A stretch of DNA of 64,000 bases from Phytoseiulus persimilis (lineage: Eukaryota; Arthropoda; Arachnida; Mesostigmata; Phytoseiidae), in the NCBI GenBank assembly GCA_037576195.1, contig CM075103.1, forward strand, positions 5,518,001 to 5,582,000. Direction: 5' to 3'. Of this stretch, positions 35,773 to 47,229 are shown piece after piece. The translations under genes and the position numbers were made by a program. Numbering within the stretch: position 1 is the first letter of the stretch; each line of letters opens with the position of its first letter. A model generated the notes under the pieces. The model was given only the letters and a program-made list of their open reading frames with translations, ran no database searches and had not been told where the DNA came from.

Positions 35773-38700
35773 ATGAAGTCGGTGAGTGACAAGAGGTATC
35801 GTATCGAGAAGAGGAACGTCGATACTCGAAACTCAAACTAACTTCGCTGCCCTATCAGTTTGTTGTTTTGTCCGCTGTGGCTGCCGTCTCACTCGGATCA
35901 CATTCTGGATTCGGGCATGGTCAACTCTACGGACATCACAGCGGTCTCGTGCATGGGCAAGCCTTTGCTCATGCACCGTCTCACGGCCACGTTCAGCCGG
36001 CGTCTTTGGTGAGAACTGGGCCAGAAGTGGTGGGGACTTGTTCTACGACTCCGAGAAGCTTATTCGAGTCGGAAACTGCCAGAGCTCCGATTGAAATACC
36101 TAATTACAGACCGTGCATCACGGAGCGCGCATCGATCACGGAAGTGGATACGGCGCCAACGGAGATCTTCTTGGATTGCACAGTTTCGGATACGACGGGG
36201 TTTCTTTGGCTCACACTGTGGACCATGGAGGTTTCCTCCCGAGTTACGCTGGGCACAACCTCGGATACCAACTTGATTACGGTCTCCCTGAGAGGTCTAA
36301 ACTCTACGGAGGTTATGTGGGTGGTTTCGGGGGATACGCCAAGGGAGCTCTGGAGAGCATCCAGCACCTAAATCACGGTGGATTGAAGGTAAGTGCGCTA
36401 CTCGTCTGAAGCACTCGGATCGACTCCAACTCACAGACCTGCCCAGATCCGTTTCCTCGCGAATCCCGTGCTACTTTTGAGAAGTCGGGATGAGTCAAAA
36501 CGTGTGGCAACGAGCGGACTTAGCGCGCACATAGTAAGACGACCCTGTTCCTTGCTCGTTTCGGTAATATTCTTTATCCGTTACAAGAGCGCCGACTTGA
36601 TTTCCCGACGAATCGGTTACTGGCGGCCGTGCCTCAACAGTCCGCGAAAGGGATCGCCGCTGATGACTGTCAAATTAAAATGCGCAGCGCTGATGTCGCG
36701 GACGTTTCTCACCCCTTCGATTAACCGGGGTTTCTTTCCGAAGAAGCCGCTATTGAAGGGAACAAAGAGACGTTGAGGTTCGAAAGAAGAGATGTACGCG
36801 GGGAGGAAAAACGCGAAGAGCAGCGGACCGTTCTCTTGGTCGCGCGGTCGCCGAAAGTGAGACATTTCCATGGGCGGGTAGTCAACGACGGGGCGATAAT
36901 TCCGAGATTATCAGCGTGAAAGGGGTGGCGATAGTGACAGTCAGAAGCGATGTGGTCAAGGCACCACCTTTTCAAAGCTGCTTCTTAACGAATATTTCGT
37001 AACGGTATAATTCACGTCGTTTTCACTTCTTGAATGCAAACGCTTTAGCCGCGGTAAGTTCTCGGCTTATTACGAACCGACTGAAACTCAAGCACAAGAA
37101 AACGAAACAAGCTCCCTGAGGCAACACTGTGCCGCATCGGACACAGATCTGGTTGCGTGCATTTACCGCAAAAACAACAGTTATTTGGAAAGAGTTTTAA
37201 ACAAAAAATAACACGGGTACTTAATCAAGCGGCCGTTTGCCCAAGTTCTTGTGGTCAATTCCTTCATTCTTTCGAGATGCGAATGTTCCTTTCTGATAAA
37301 GACGACCCTGTGGCCGGTCACAACTTACGAAGATTGTTATGGGTCACCGACTAGAGTTATTAGAAGTTCCGCTAGTGTGAGTCATTCTTGGCCCTGAACA
37401 CCTCTGCTTACATGCCCATTGTAGCTCTGAAAGGAGTGAAAGTCTGATGGCATGCCACGCTGACCTGGTCCATGTCCAGGGGCGCGAAAGAAGGACTCCA
37501 AACCTTTCTGGTCTCAAGCTGTTCGTTGGCGTCACGGCCCGAATGCGAGAGTGGGGATCTTTGATGGGAATCTCTCCCTAAAGTCGTCGCGTCATGATCT
37601 TCCGATTCCCGCCGTTTTTGTGCTCGAGGGCCCGCTCAATATGGTTCCACGATTGTCTGTCGTTTTTCGCGTCAATGCAGCGAGACTGCATGTAGCGTTC
37701 TTGACAGACACGGCTCTGAGCGGATGATCCCAAAGCGACCTTCCCGAGAAGCACAGTCTGAGAAACAGAGGAGTCGTCGTCTAGTTTGTCAGACGTCCGA
37801 TTCCGCTCGTTGCGTCAACCAAGCTGCTGTCCTATCCCCTACCTCGGTCGGCGGCCGATGTTCAATCCACTCTCCGGAAGGCTAGCAGTCCAGGTGTTCT
37901 GAAATCTCTAGCGTTCGGCCGGATTAGTCGAAAACTGGGTCGAAGACTCTGTCAGCGGATATCGCCTTTCTTCTCTGATAAGCCCTGCCCGAAGGAATGA
38001 TTTCTCCTATCCATGCTGATTGTGATATGGAAAGAGCGTTCGCCACTGGCTCTTGCAGACGTTCTCTCAGGCTCCAATTTTTTGATTCCTGTTGATTTAT
38101 TCGCCGATCGCTATCTTCCAGACGTGAGCGCCGTTGGTTGAGGTACTAATCGCTGTTGTTTCCCAATCAATGTCTCATTCGGGGTCCGGTAAGAAGGACG
38201 TCTCACTCTCGCTTCTTTTCGATATTTTTTCACGCTTTATGTTTCCTTTCGCTGGGTCAACAAGCGTGATTTGATGTGCGTCGTTAGATCGAAAAATGAA
38301 TGAGTACTTCCATTGCCGAACGGATCAGAGCAGGTGGAGTCACCGTTTGCGGCTGAAACCCGTATAACGTAAATTCAACGTCAAACAATGAGAGCGTTGC
38401 CGCTGGCAAACGAGAGAACGGCCTGCAGCGAAGCCGACGAGCAGACTTTGCTTGTTCAGTTCGGGAACGTTTCCTCCAATTTTATTGCGTCCGTCGTGAT
38501 ATTACTTGCGCCATTGACCGAGGAGAACAGTGTCGGCGAAGGGGCTTGTCACCGACAGGGCTGTCACTGACAACAATATCGAGCGATTGACGGAACGTTG
38601 TCTCTTTTTCCCGCGGAAACCAGCATTCGCAAAAGTTTGCAGCAAACAAGAGTCCGACAATCATACGAAAAACTGCCTCACTGCTGAACATTATATGGAT

Positions 38701-39371
38701 GCTGCCAGCGGACGACCGGGCTGCGGGCGAGCACACGCGAACCCAGGGTCTGGCTAGCGATGGTCTCTGTGCGACGTTAATTCGGCTTCTTACGAAAAAT
38801 GTATTGCACGCCTCTTGCTTGGATTGCCATCGTTGAAACCAGGGAAAGATTCATGTATATCTATTGTCATCACAACGCGTTGCTGTCAACAGGCGAAGAG
38901 ACTGACCATAGTTGACAGTGTCCTTGCCTGAGTCGTGTGCTTCGTTAGCAGCCGTAATCGTTACTGTTGATGGTGGCGCTGCTTCTGCGGGCGGATTGCA
39001 AGCTCGCTGGAGGAATGCGAGGTCAAATATGAAGTCATCTCCGCGACATTCCTCATTGGCTGTCAATCTAGAATCTTTTTCGTCGTGATTCTCCATGAAT
39101 ATACTCCTTTTTCGGACAAAAGGCTAGCTTTTGCTCATTTTTCTGCTCATTCCATGCCCAATTCCATTTCGATAAAGCTCTAAACCGGAGTTTCCACATC
39201 CAGCTGCAGGCTCCTTTCCTTGGATACGGAGGCCATAAAGTTGCGGCTCCCGTCGAGTTCGGCCACGCTCAGGTCGCCCACGCACCTCTGTCTCATTATG
39301 GAGGTCATCTCGGAGTCAGCGGGATCGGAGGCACCCACTACGGCTTGGAATACAAGAAAGCTAAGGCTTAA
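35773..39371 (+). CDS. Secreted His/Gly-rich cuticle-type protein
   Basis: Four exons join in phase: 35773-35781, 35859-36008, 36110-36388 and 39204-39371, giving 201 aa. The first exon codes only MKS; the signal peptide continues in exon 2 (FVVLSAVAAVSLG). This split, with an intron after the first few codons, is the standard plan of arthropod cuticular protein genes. The mature chain is rich in His, Gly and Tyr (HSGFGHGQLYGHHSGLVHG, GFGGYAKGALESIQHLNHGG) and ends GTHYGLEYKKAKA. There is no Rebers-Riddiford motif. Two poly(A) signals follow. The last intron is 2.8 kb, unusually long for this window. It is probably an extracellular structural protein; a gut or salivary secreted role cannot be excluded. 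Confidence 0.82.
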
Positions 39372-39680
39372 GAGTTTCGCGGAGCCAAATCACGCTCCCG
39401 CTATACTTGCAAGGACTTCAACATGATGTCATCCTGTAACTATTCCATCAAACCACAGCAAGAATCCGGTGCGCAGGCCTACGCGAGTGCCAAACGAGTT
39501 CGTCAGGCGCGAACTTGAGTAATATAATCAAACTCTGTTACGGCCGTTGCTGTAAACCATGAGCATCTATTCCGTTTTCTGTTTCGTTGATCCCGTTCGT
39601 TCAAGTCGTCCCTCCTATCGGAGAGGACTTTGTACATAGACTACCAACACTACGAACGCTGTGAATGTAAAAAAGCTGGG

Positions 39681-39686
39681 AATAAA
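39681..39686 (+). promoter_or_regulatory. Poly(A) signal of His/Gly-rich gene
   Basis: AATAAA lies 310 bases after the stop codon at 39371. A second AATAAA occurs about 90 bases further on in CTCAATAAATAAC. Confidence 0.7.
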
Positions 39687-39789
39687 ACTTTTCATCTCAA
39701 AAAAGGATGCCGATGCAGCGGATTTCAAGTCACGATGTCAGGAAATAACTGACCGTCGTGCGGGTTCTCGCCTCAATAAATAACTGATG

Positions 39790-40790
39790 CTCACTAAGTG
39801 ATACGTCGGAGGATCGTAGTCAAGAGTTTCATTTCCAATTCACCTGTCACAAGATCTGCTTGATTCCCGTATATTGAAGGCTGCCGATCGGAAGAGCGTG
39901 AATCTTCGGAGTAAATGACCATCACTAGACGCGGCCAACTAGCGTTGTGATTTCCTCGAGCGTAAGTAAAAACGCGTCATCTCAGGAGTGAAAATTTCTC
40001 ACGATCGCTTCCCCGAGAGAGGCGGCCAGAGAGTTGTCGGCATTGCGATGCGACTCGTTCGATTGCATCAAGTGTTATGCGTCGGTGTGGAGTGAATTCA
40101 ACAGGTACGAATATGATGGATTCTGAAGATTCAGTTCAGCCCGCGATTGAGAGATTCGTCGAGGAACAGGAAAGCTGTTGTCGGGTTCCTTCTGCATGCG
40201 ATCACGGTATTTCGGAGGTCCCGTCCATGATATTGAACAAATCTTCCTTCTTATAAGCGAGCGATGAGTCGACATTATGAGAAACGCCCCTCTTTCGCTG
40301 AGCCAAATATCCATCGAAAACTCCTCGCTTGCGATTCTCAAGGGTGACTACACTCAACTATATATACGATTTTGACCCTAAATCTGAACCAGTGTTTCTC
40401 CGTGAAACTGACGCAATTATGCAGTGCACTGCAGGGAAGCATTTGCATCACTCTTCCAGGAGGATCTTGGTCTTGGAAAGACCGTCTGGACCACAGACCT
40501 TGAGCCATTTCCTGCCATCATGATCCCCGTATATGAAGGTGCTCGATTTTCCCGAGAGATGAGAAATTCAGACATCGAACACCCATATCTCCAACTGGAC
40601 AATTCGATGACTGGGAACGATCAAAGTAGAGTTCTTAAAATTAATTCTAGGCGGGGACCGCAGGGTGGGTAAACGCCCTTGTTAGCCTGCGGGGACGACC
40701 CGACGAATTCGTAAATTATTTTCTAGCCATCTCGAATTATTGCCAATGTCTCGGCGATTTATCGAGGGTTTCTCACGGCGTCTTGAGCGC
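39790..40790. other. Intergenic, no gene recognised
   Basis: I see no gene in this stretch. Confidence 0.4.
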
Positions 40791-40792
40791 TT

Positions 40793-41329
40793 CTACAAGA
40801 AGAATCTCCCCTTGAGCATGCCCGAATAAATATGGTCCAGAATGCGAGTATGATAGACGATCATCGTCAGCAGCATTTTGAAAACGGCGGTGAATCTCGC
40901 CACCGATTCCGACGCGAGCATGAACGTAAATATAACCTCAATGACATTCAGACATGTCGAATACACTCCATACAAAACAACGAACTTCGTGTAATACAGT
41001 ATTTCCTTGGTTCTCAGGTGCTCTACTGTGGAGTAGATTGCCAATAGGAAGCAGAATTCCATCGAGCTTATGGCGGCGGAGGGTGTCAGTGTGGTGGTGA
41101 ACATGAGCAGAATCTGTTGGGAGAGGTTTTGGTTACGAAAATCGTTCCTGGCGCAGTTGGAAGTTTGTGAGACTGCTCTCCTCACCATAATCAGCCAAAC
41201 CACCAGCCGGAGATGCTTTTGCTCAATATCTCGAAGTTCCGCATTGCTGACAAGGTTTGGAAAGGGGGCACTAATTTTCGCGGCCATTCCGCCGACGGCA
41301 AAATTTAACGACCACTCCGTCTGGACCAA
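40793..41329 (-). CDS. Putative multi-span membrane protein, possibly gustatory-receptor-like
   Basis: The 178-codon frame has three to four hydrophobic stretches (around LRLVVWLIMV, ILLMFTTTLTP to FCFLLAIYS, FVVLYGVYS to IEVIFTFML, and FKMLLTMIV). A possible 3' splice site (CTGATTGGTCCAG) lies just after the first ATG codons, so the frame may begin as an internal exon. The motif LASESVARFTAVFKMLL between the last two spans resembles the intracellular loop of invertebrate gustatory receptors, where SE is followed by Arg/Lys-rich helix. The diagnostic C-terminal TYhhhhhQF is not seen in the frame. I cannot tell a chemoreceptor piece from another membrane protein or a fragment. Confidence 0.3.
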   Translation of the reverse strand: MVQTEWSLNFAVGGMAAKISAPFPNLVSNAELRDIEQKHLRLVVWLIMVRRAVSQTSNCARNDFRNQNLSQQILLMFTTTLTPSAAISSMEFCFLLAIYSTVEHLRTKEILYYTKFVVLYGVYSTCLNVIEVIFTFMLASESVARFTAVFKMLLTMIVYHTRILDHIYSGMLKGRFFL

Positions 41330-41697
41330 TCAGAAATTTGGCTTCGTTTTCTCAAGCTTTCTTCTGATTATTCCTCATCCATTCGGGTGCGCCTCTATCA
41401 ATTGATACCTGAGACGGGGAAGGCGGAGAAAATAGACGCTGTTAGTCTTTGAGTACACGAATTTCTTCACGGTAGACTTGGACGCAGCCAACGATTGTCA
41501 AATTGTCCTGCCAACCGTCAAGGACTTCGATAATATTCCTCCATGTTCTAAAAACAAGGCAAGTGTGCCATCCAGGGTCCGAGACGAAAACCGGTCACAT
41601 CGCTTGAGAAAATAAGTTAACGCGGTTCTTCCACGCTGAGGCCGAAGACCGGGCTCCATGATGGGCCGAAGTTCTCTCGAAGTTACACAGAAGGTCC

Positions 41698-43007
41698 TCA
41701 GTGGCACGAGACGTGGATCCCTCTCTTGAGCAGATCCGCAAGATATTTCGTGAGCTCCGGAGTCATTCCGAGATCTTCACTCTGGAGTTGTTCCAAAGAT
41801 CCCTGGCCTCCAAGATATCCATTGATTCGTGCAGCTACGTGACTAGTGATAACGTCTTTCACTCCTGCTTTTGCCGCAAGCTTCATCACCTCCTTATTAC
41901 CTGGAAGGACGTGGAGCGTTCAGGTAAGCCCTTCCGCTTGATTCACCCTGAGAATGGCTAAAATCGGAGAGTGTCCGTGAATTTCAACAGCAGAAACGCC
42001 AGATGAGCGCTTTCTAGGATTAGGGAACGTTCCGTGCGACTTGAGCGCAGGATGAAACTCACATTGGAGACGGTATTTCTGGTGATATAGTTCAGCGGGG
42101 TAGAACGGTGTTTTGGCTCTGATCTCCGTCACGATCTTCTTCTGGAACTTCGCTTGAGCAGCTTCAAGTTTTCTCTCTGCCGTCGCCTTCTGCGAATCAT
42201 CTTGACAGAAAATAACTGACATATACTGAGCTTTATACTTGGCGGTGGGGTCGTGCTTCTCGAAGAAGATATCCACGATTTCTGAAATTTAGAACTGTCC
42301 AATCAATTCGTACAAAAAAATGCGTTCTCCTGTCGTGGAGTGACATGGGAGTCATCCGGCCCGGGAGTTTCCTTCTGAGTCACGGCCACAGTACGTGATA
42401 AAGAGGACTAAATTTCCGAGACTGCTTCCGGACCTTGCTACGAAACGTGACTGAAGGGTCAAATGAATTCAAATCGCAGTTGAGGCTGCAGATCATGATA
42501 ATGTACAGGGAACGTACTGGCGAACTCAATCACGGTGGGATCGTAATCGATTTTGACAACTTCGGTGTGGTTCTCCAAGTCATGATACGTCGGATTTGCC
42601 GTCTTGCCGCCGGTGTAACCCACGCAGGTCCGCAAAACGCCTTTCTGGACACCATAGAGAGATTCAACACCCCAGAAACATCCCATGCCTGTGAAGGGAA
42701 ACCAAGTCAAATACATCTGGTTGCTTCACCTATTCTACATCGCAGGTCGTATTGTCGATCACGAATCACGGATGACAGCTTCTGAGATAGGAAGTTCAGT
42801 CGCGCAGAAGCGATCATGACGGTGATAGTGATACAATCGGAGACCTTCCTGCTCCCGTGATCCTGACAGCGAAAAGTTCTGCGAAATAATTGTGTGTCCT
42901 GACAGACTGCTACGAGAGCTTCTACACTCACCAACGATGGCAACCTCGTGAGGAACGTCCGCGAATTCCTTCAATGTCATGGTTGAGAACTTCCTGAAAA
43001 AGTTCAT
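41698..43007 (-). CDS. MsrA: Peptide methionine sulfoxide reductase A
   Basis: MsrA reduces methionine-S-sulfoxide in proteins and free form, using thioredoxin. Four exons join in phase: 42932-43007, 42518-42688, 42063-42281 and 41698-41900, giving 222 aa. The catalytic motif GCFWG is at about residues 28-32 (Cys29), with the family's GYTGG and NPTYHDLENHTEVV blocks after it, and FYPAELYHQKY before the last exon. The last exon forms an extension (DVITSHVAARINGYLGGQGS) with Cys at its splice junction and another near the end (VSCH); either could be the recycling cysteine, which I infer only from position. The N-terminus MNFFRKFSTMTLKEF could be a weak mitochondrial presequence, or translation may start at the inner Met10. 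It is intact. Confidence 0.95.
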
Positions 43008-44774
43008 TCAGGAACAAAGTGTTCAGGTGAGCTCAATTTTCAGAAGCCACAAACCAAGATTTCACTTGTGGAGGGATCGACAGTGTTGTTCCGGCGACGT
43101 TGTCCCTGGTTCCGACGGCAGAAGCTTCGTCCGATACTCGACAGGCGGCGCTGCGGTTCTCGCCAGCGTCAAACGTTTCATACTTGAGGAAACTCACGAG
43201 CAGTGGATGAAAAACCGAGAAGAGTTTTCGACGGAATGCACAGCAGGGGATGGTCTCCTCCCTTCTGTTTCCCTGGGGCTCTCGCAGTGGTGGAATTCAG
43301 TCTCAGGTTGCAACTCTCAATGACTATTTAGTCCGCCGACTATCCACCATAAACAGTTGAAGAAGCACTGCTTACATTCGGGGGAGATCTCTGCTCGAAA
43401 TGTCACTAATCAGCACATCACGCAGTTCCAAGGCTAGATAGCCATCAAGCATAGACTGTTAGATTCAGGTCCGCGGGAAGAAATCGAAACAACAGATTCC
43501 TCAACAAAGTCTCTCCGGTAATTCCCGTAATCACGATACTAGGAGCATCCTGCCTCTGTCGGATTCCAGCAGAACAGTTGGCTGAACCTGAACCGGCTAA
43601 AACAACAAACACCTCCAATCGGTAGAAATTCTAATTCTGGATAGCGTTCCAATCGAGGGAGCGTTCTTATGATCGACATCGTCTCTAGCAAACCACTTCC
43701 CTGCCGCGAGGGAGAATATTACTTGCACTGACACACTTGTTTGCAAGGGTCCTTATCAGAATCCTTGTCAGAGGACTATATTTCTTTTACGAGTGAATCC
43801 ACCAGTAGGCGAACGATTACCGCGATGGTTCATCGTGGTATAAGAAGCAGTCTGTGATTTACTGCTCCGATTGGAAGTCACCAAAGAAGGTGAGTGTTAG
43901 GATGACAGATCACCATGAAGCTTCAAATCAGCTTCCCTGAGGAGTCAGCCCCGTTTCTAGTACTGCAGCGAACAGAGAAATGCCGACCGATGGAAAAAGA
44001 GCGCTTCGAAGCTCAGTAAGCCGCCCGAGTTGAGCTCAAATGTTCCCCACATTCGTCAAAGCACTCAATCGATCTCCAGGAAACGCAGGGGTTCGAGCTC
44101 TCGAGCGATGACGGTCAAACATTCACCAATATCCCTAAAGCGATGAGTGGAAGCTGTAATTCCATTGATGCCCAGCCTCGAGCCAGTACCAACGAGCATG
44201 AAGACTGTCGGAATGCGAACTCTCGAATACCATTTCCAAGCACCCTAGCGACGGATTCCGCTTCTCGGTAGAGACTCTTCCCCCATGTCGTGCGGAACCA
44301 GTCTCGCTTTTCAAGCGTCCATGGTCTTGAAGATCTTGAATCGAAGCGTAGCACACGACCCTCCGAGCCTCTTGGAGCCGATGATTATCTCTCATGACTC
44401 GGAATATCTAGTTGATTCTCAAGCTCAATTAGTTTCGGCTGGTGGAGTTTGAGCTCACTAAATGAGAAGCTGATGTTCATCTCTTCTGTATCAAGCTCGT
44501 CTGACCAGACACGGTCGAGTCAGGATTCTGGCGACACTGGCGATGCACCATAGCGATGAATATGAGTCAGATCGAAATACCCACATGCTCATTGCTCATG
44601 TCGTCGGGAGTGCTGCCATCAACAGGACGAGGAATGCGTGCACTTCCTTCTCTTCCCAAAATTGGAACGAACAGGACGTGTGTTTTGCTTCGGAAATGAA
44701 ACATTTCGAATTTCGTTCACAGATCCCTCCTTCAAATTCTGGAATCCGAAATTCCGCTTCTGAGTGATCCCGTC
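43008..44774. other. Intergenic, no gene recognised
   Basis: This gap separates MsrA and the Kazal gene, which are transcribed away from each other, so both promoters should lie here. I could not assign a TATA box to either. A minus-strand frame at 44115-44395 has no recognised domain. Confidence 0.4.
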
Positions 44775-45166
44775 ATGCACTGGAGAAAATTGATCTGCTC
44801 CGCGCTCTTGGTCATCTGTCTGGTGATCGACTTTTCGACCGCCTGGTGTGAGTTGCTCTCACAAGAATACGCAACGGGTTATCAAGAGCTCCCATGATGT
44901 CACGCCTCTAATTTGTTTGTATTTCCTTCGCAGTGATGCGCTCCGAATGCGTATGTCGTCCTTTGAACAGACCAGTCTGCGCTGTTGATTCCGCAGGAAA
45001 TCAGCGAACTTATGAGAACTCTTGTGTATCTTACTGTGCCGACGCCACAGTTCTGCACGAGGGCGCCTGCTCGAGCAGCGCCATGAGCCTAAAGAAAGGG
45101 AGGTTCGGCGGGAAAAGAAGACGTAGATCGACGCGAGCGACTCGGTCGCGTCAGCATTACAGCTGA
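44775..45166 (+). CDS. Secreted single-domain Kazal protein
   Basis: Kazal domains are secreted serine-protease inhibitors. Two exons join in phase: 44775-44847 and 44934-45166, giving 101 aa. The signal peptide is MHWRKLICSALLVICLVIDF and onward to about STAW. The domain reads CVC RPLNRPVC AVDSAGNQRTYENSC VSYC ADATVLHEGAC, with C1-x-C2, PVC, TYENSC and three residues between Cys4 and Cys5, the short-spaced arthropod type. Four extra residues lie between PVC and TY. The P1 position, two residues after Cys2, is Pro, not the usual Arg, Lys or Leu, which casts doubt on classical inhibition. The tail is very basic (KKGRFGGKRRRRSTRATRSR). It runs convergent with PRPF38B, the stop codons 230 bases apart. 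Confidence 0.85.
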
Positions 45167-45226
45167 TCATCGTAATGAAGCACAATCAGATGAAGTGTAC
45201 ACTCAGCTTTGTTGTTATTATTATGA

Positions 45227-45232
45227 TTTAAT
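45227..45232 (-). promoter_or_regulatory. Possible ATTAAA poly(A) signal of PRPF38B
   Basis: The minus strand reads ATTAAA about 170 bases after the PRPF38B stop. The convergent Kazal transcript must end in the same short gap; I see no AATAAA for it. Confidence 0.35.
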
Positions 45233-45398
45233 TTGAACAAGTCGTATTGACTCCTGTACAAAATGTTTAACACTGTGAGGTTTGGTCGAAAGAGATGTTC
45301 AACGTGGGTTTGCCTTGAAGTGATCTTCAAAGATTCCTTGTATTTTTGGAATCGTTTGAACTAATGATATCGGCAAAGGCTTGGATCGGAATAAAGTC

Positions 45399-47206
45399 TC
45401 AGTATCTTCTCCGCTCTCGAGAGTAGTCTCTCCTCTCGCTTCGGTGCTTGTCTTTCTTGTCACGAGATCGGTTCCTGCTGCGACTCCTATCTCTTTTCTC
45501 CCTCTTGTGTTTCTTCTCGCGACGGCGTTCACGTGAATCCGGCCTGCGCTCCCTGGAGTCAGCCCGGGGGCGTTCACGGCTTCGCCGTCGCTCGCGTGAT
45601 CGGCTTCGCGGGCGTTCGCGTCTCGGCTCCCGCGGCTCTCGCTGCTCCCGTCCTTCCCAGTTATTAGCCTCCTTTGGAACGCGGTTCTCTTGTCGAACAG
45701 GGGCAACCACCGGTTGGATCGGGAATCTGACGGCAAGACACAGACATCAGCATAAGCGAATCGTGTCAACTCACAATAGCGAACATGAGTTCCCCTCTGG
45801 AAGTTCTGTTTTGGAAACCGAGCTCCGCTAGGAGGACACCTACTTGTTTGCGATGACTGCGTTGATTTGTTTCTGGATGGGGACAGGGATCCGTGGGAAC
45901 AGAGTTGAATACCAGTCCAAACTTTGCAGCATGTTACGCAGCATCGTTCCGATAGTCATCGGGTTTCCACCGCCCGCTTTGGGATCGATTTCCTGGAATC
46001 CAGAACGAAATTTAGTTTTCGATTCCGAAGGGCTGGCTCGCCGGGGAGGCCCTCCCCCAAGACTGAATTATCCACAGCTGAAAGCAACATCAGAACACAA
46101 CGAGGAAACGGTCTGAGACGGAATCATGTGTGGGAGATTTTCGTCGTTGAAATCAACTGGGATGCATCAGAAGCCTCAGGGGTTACCTCAACCGGCGGCC
46201 TGAAGGCAGCTTGCGAGGAGGTCGAGCGTCCACTTGCCCTGCACTTTCTGGAAGTTCGTGTGAATCGCCTTTGGAGCTAGCACTCTTTCAGCTATCTTAG
46301 AGCCCCTTCTGAAAAGATCTGGAAAGCAACAACTAGTCATTACAATTAACGACTGAAGTGCGCTCGTCTCCGTGCTGACCGGTCGACTGACTGACTAACT
46401 GAATCGCGGACTCCTACAACGCCCTCCGTCCGCAAGCGCCTCTAGCCCCAGTCTCTTTTTAGAGGTCTTCTGAGATCTCGAGCGAGACCTTGAGCGAAAG
46501 GAAACTGAACAGAAACTTTACCTCATCATCTTCAAAGTACGGCTCAAACCAAGAGATGAGATCCTGAGGAGGCTGTGTATACCTCACGTACATGAAGCCC
46601 AGAGCTCTGATGTAGGGCGAATCAGCGTGGTCAAGAAGGCCATACACCTGCTTTCGAGTCAGTCTGAGGGTGTAAAATTTATAGAGACAACAGAATGCCG
46701 TTGAAACTATACCTCCTGCCCCCACGCCGCGTACGCCTCCGCACATCCCGACCTGGCCGGATGTCTGAAAGGTGACCTCAACTTTAGACGACGCTCAACA
46801 GTACGATGGTGGCTTCCTGAGATCAAGAGAGCCTCCGCCGATTTCGACTGGATCCCAGACGAATCGTAGCAACACTGTTGATTCTCCCAATCTAGTTCAG
46901 CACGAATCGAATCTCAATTTCGTAATAGCGCAATAATGCTATCCGTGGATCTGTTGAGGCAGCCCATTGGTCGGAAACCGAATGGCTCATTACCCTGCGC
47001 GAGCCTCGTTCCCAAGGCTCGAGATGAGCAACGTTGTAGTAGATCTCGTCGATGACCTGGTGATACGTTTTCAACTGGTATAGTTGATTCTTGAAATACG
47101 ACGAGCCTTGAATGTTTGCTAGAATCATCGTGTTCAAGTTCATCGTTTTCTCGTTCCCCCATACTGGCAACTGGTTGACCGCTTTGCCTCCACCTTCCTC
47201 TGCCAT
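45399..47206 (-). CDS. PRPF38B: Pre-mRNA-splicing factor 38B
   Basis: PRPF38-family proteins act in the nucleus in spliceosome activation. Four exons join in phase: 46994-47206, 46522-46764, 45844-45992 and 45399-45726, giving 310 aa. The PRP38 domain is complete: VWGNEKTMNLNTMILANI, YHQVIDEIYYNVAHLEPWE, GMCGGVRGVGAGGIVSTAFC, DSPYIRALGFMYVRYTQPP and MLQSLDWYSTLFPRIPVPIQ. A short Pro/Val linker leads to a C-terminal tail rich in RS, RE and RD dipeptides that ends SERRDYSRERRRY. The human protein is longer (546 aa) because of its larger RS tail. The VWGNEKTMNLN text and the linker after the domain favour PRPF38B over PRPF38A. All splice sites are GT..AG. It is intact. Confidence 0.95.
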
Positions 47207-47229
47207 CTGAAAATGAGTTGTATTTAGGC

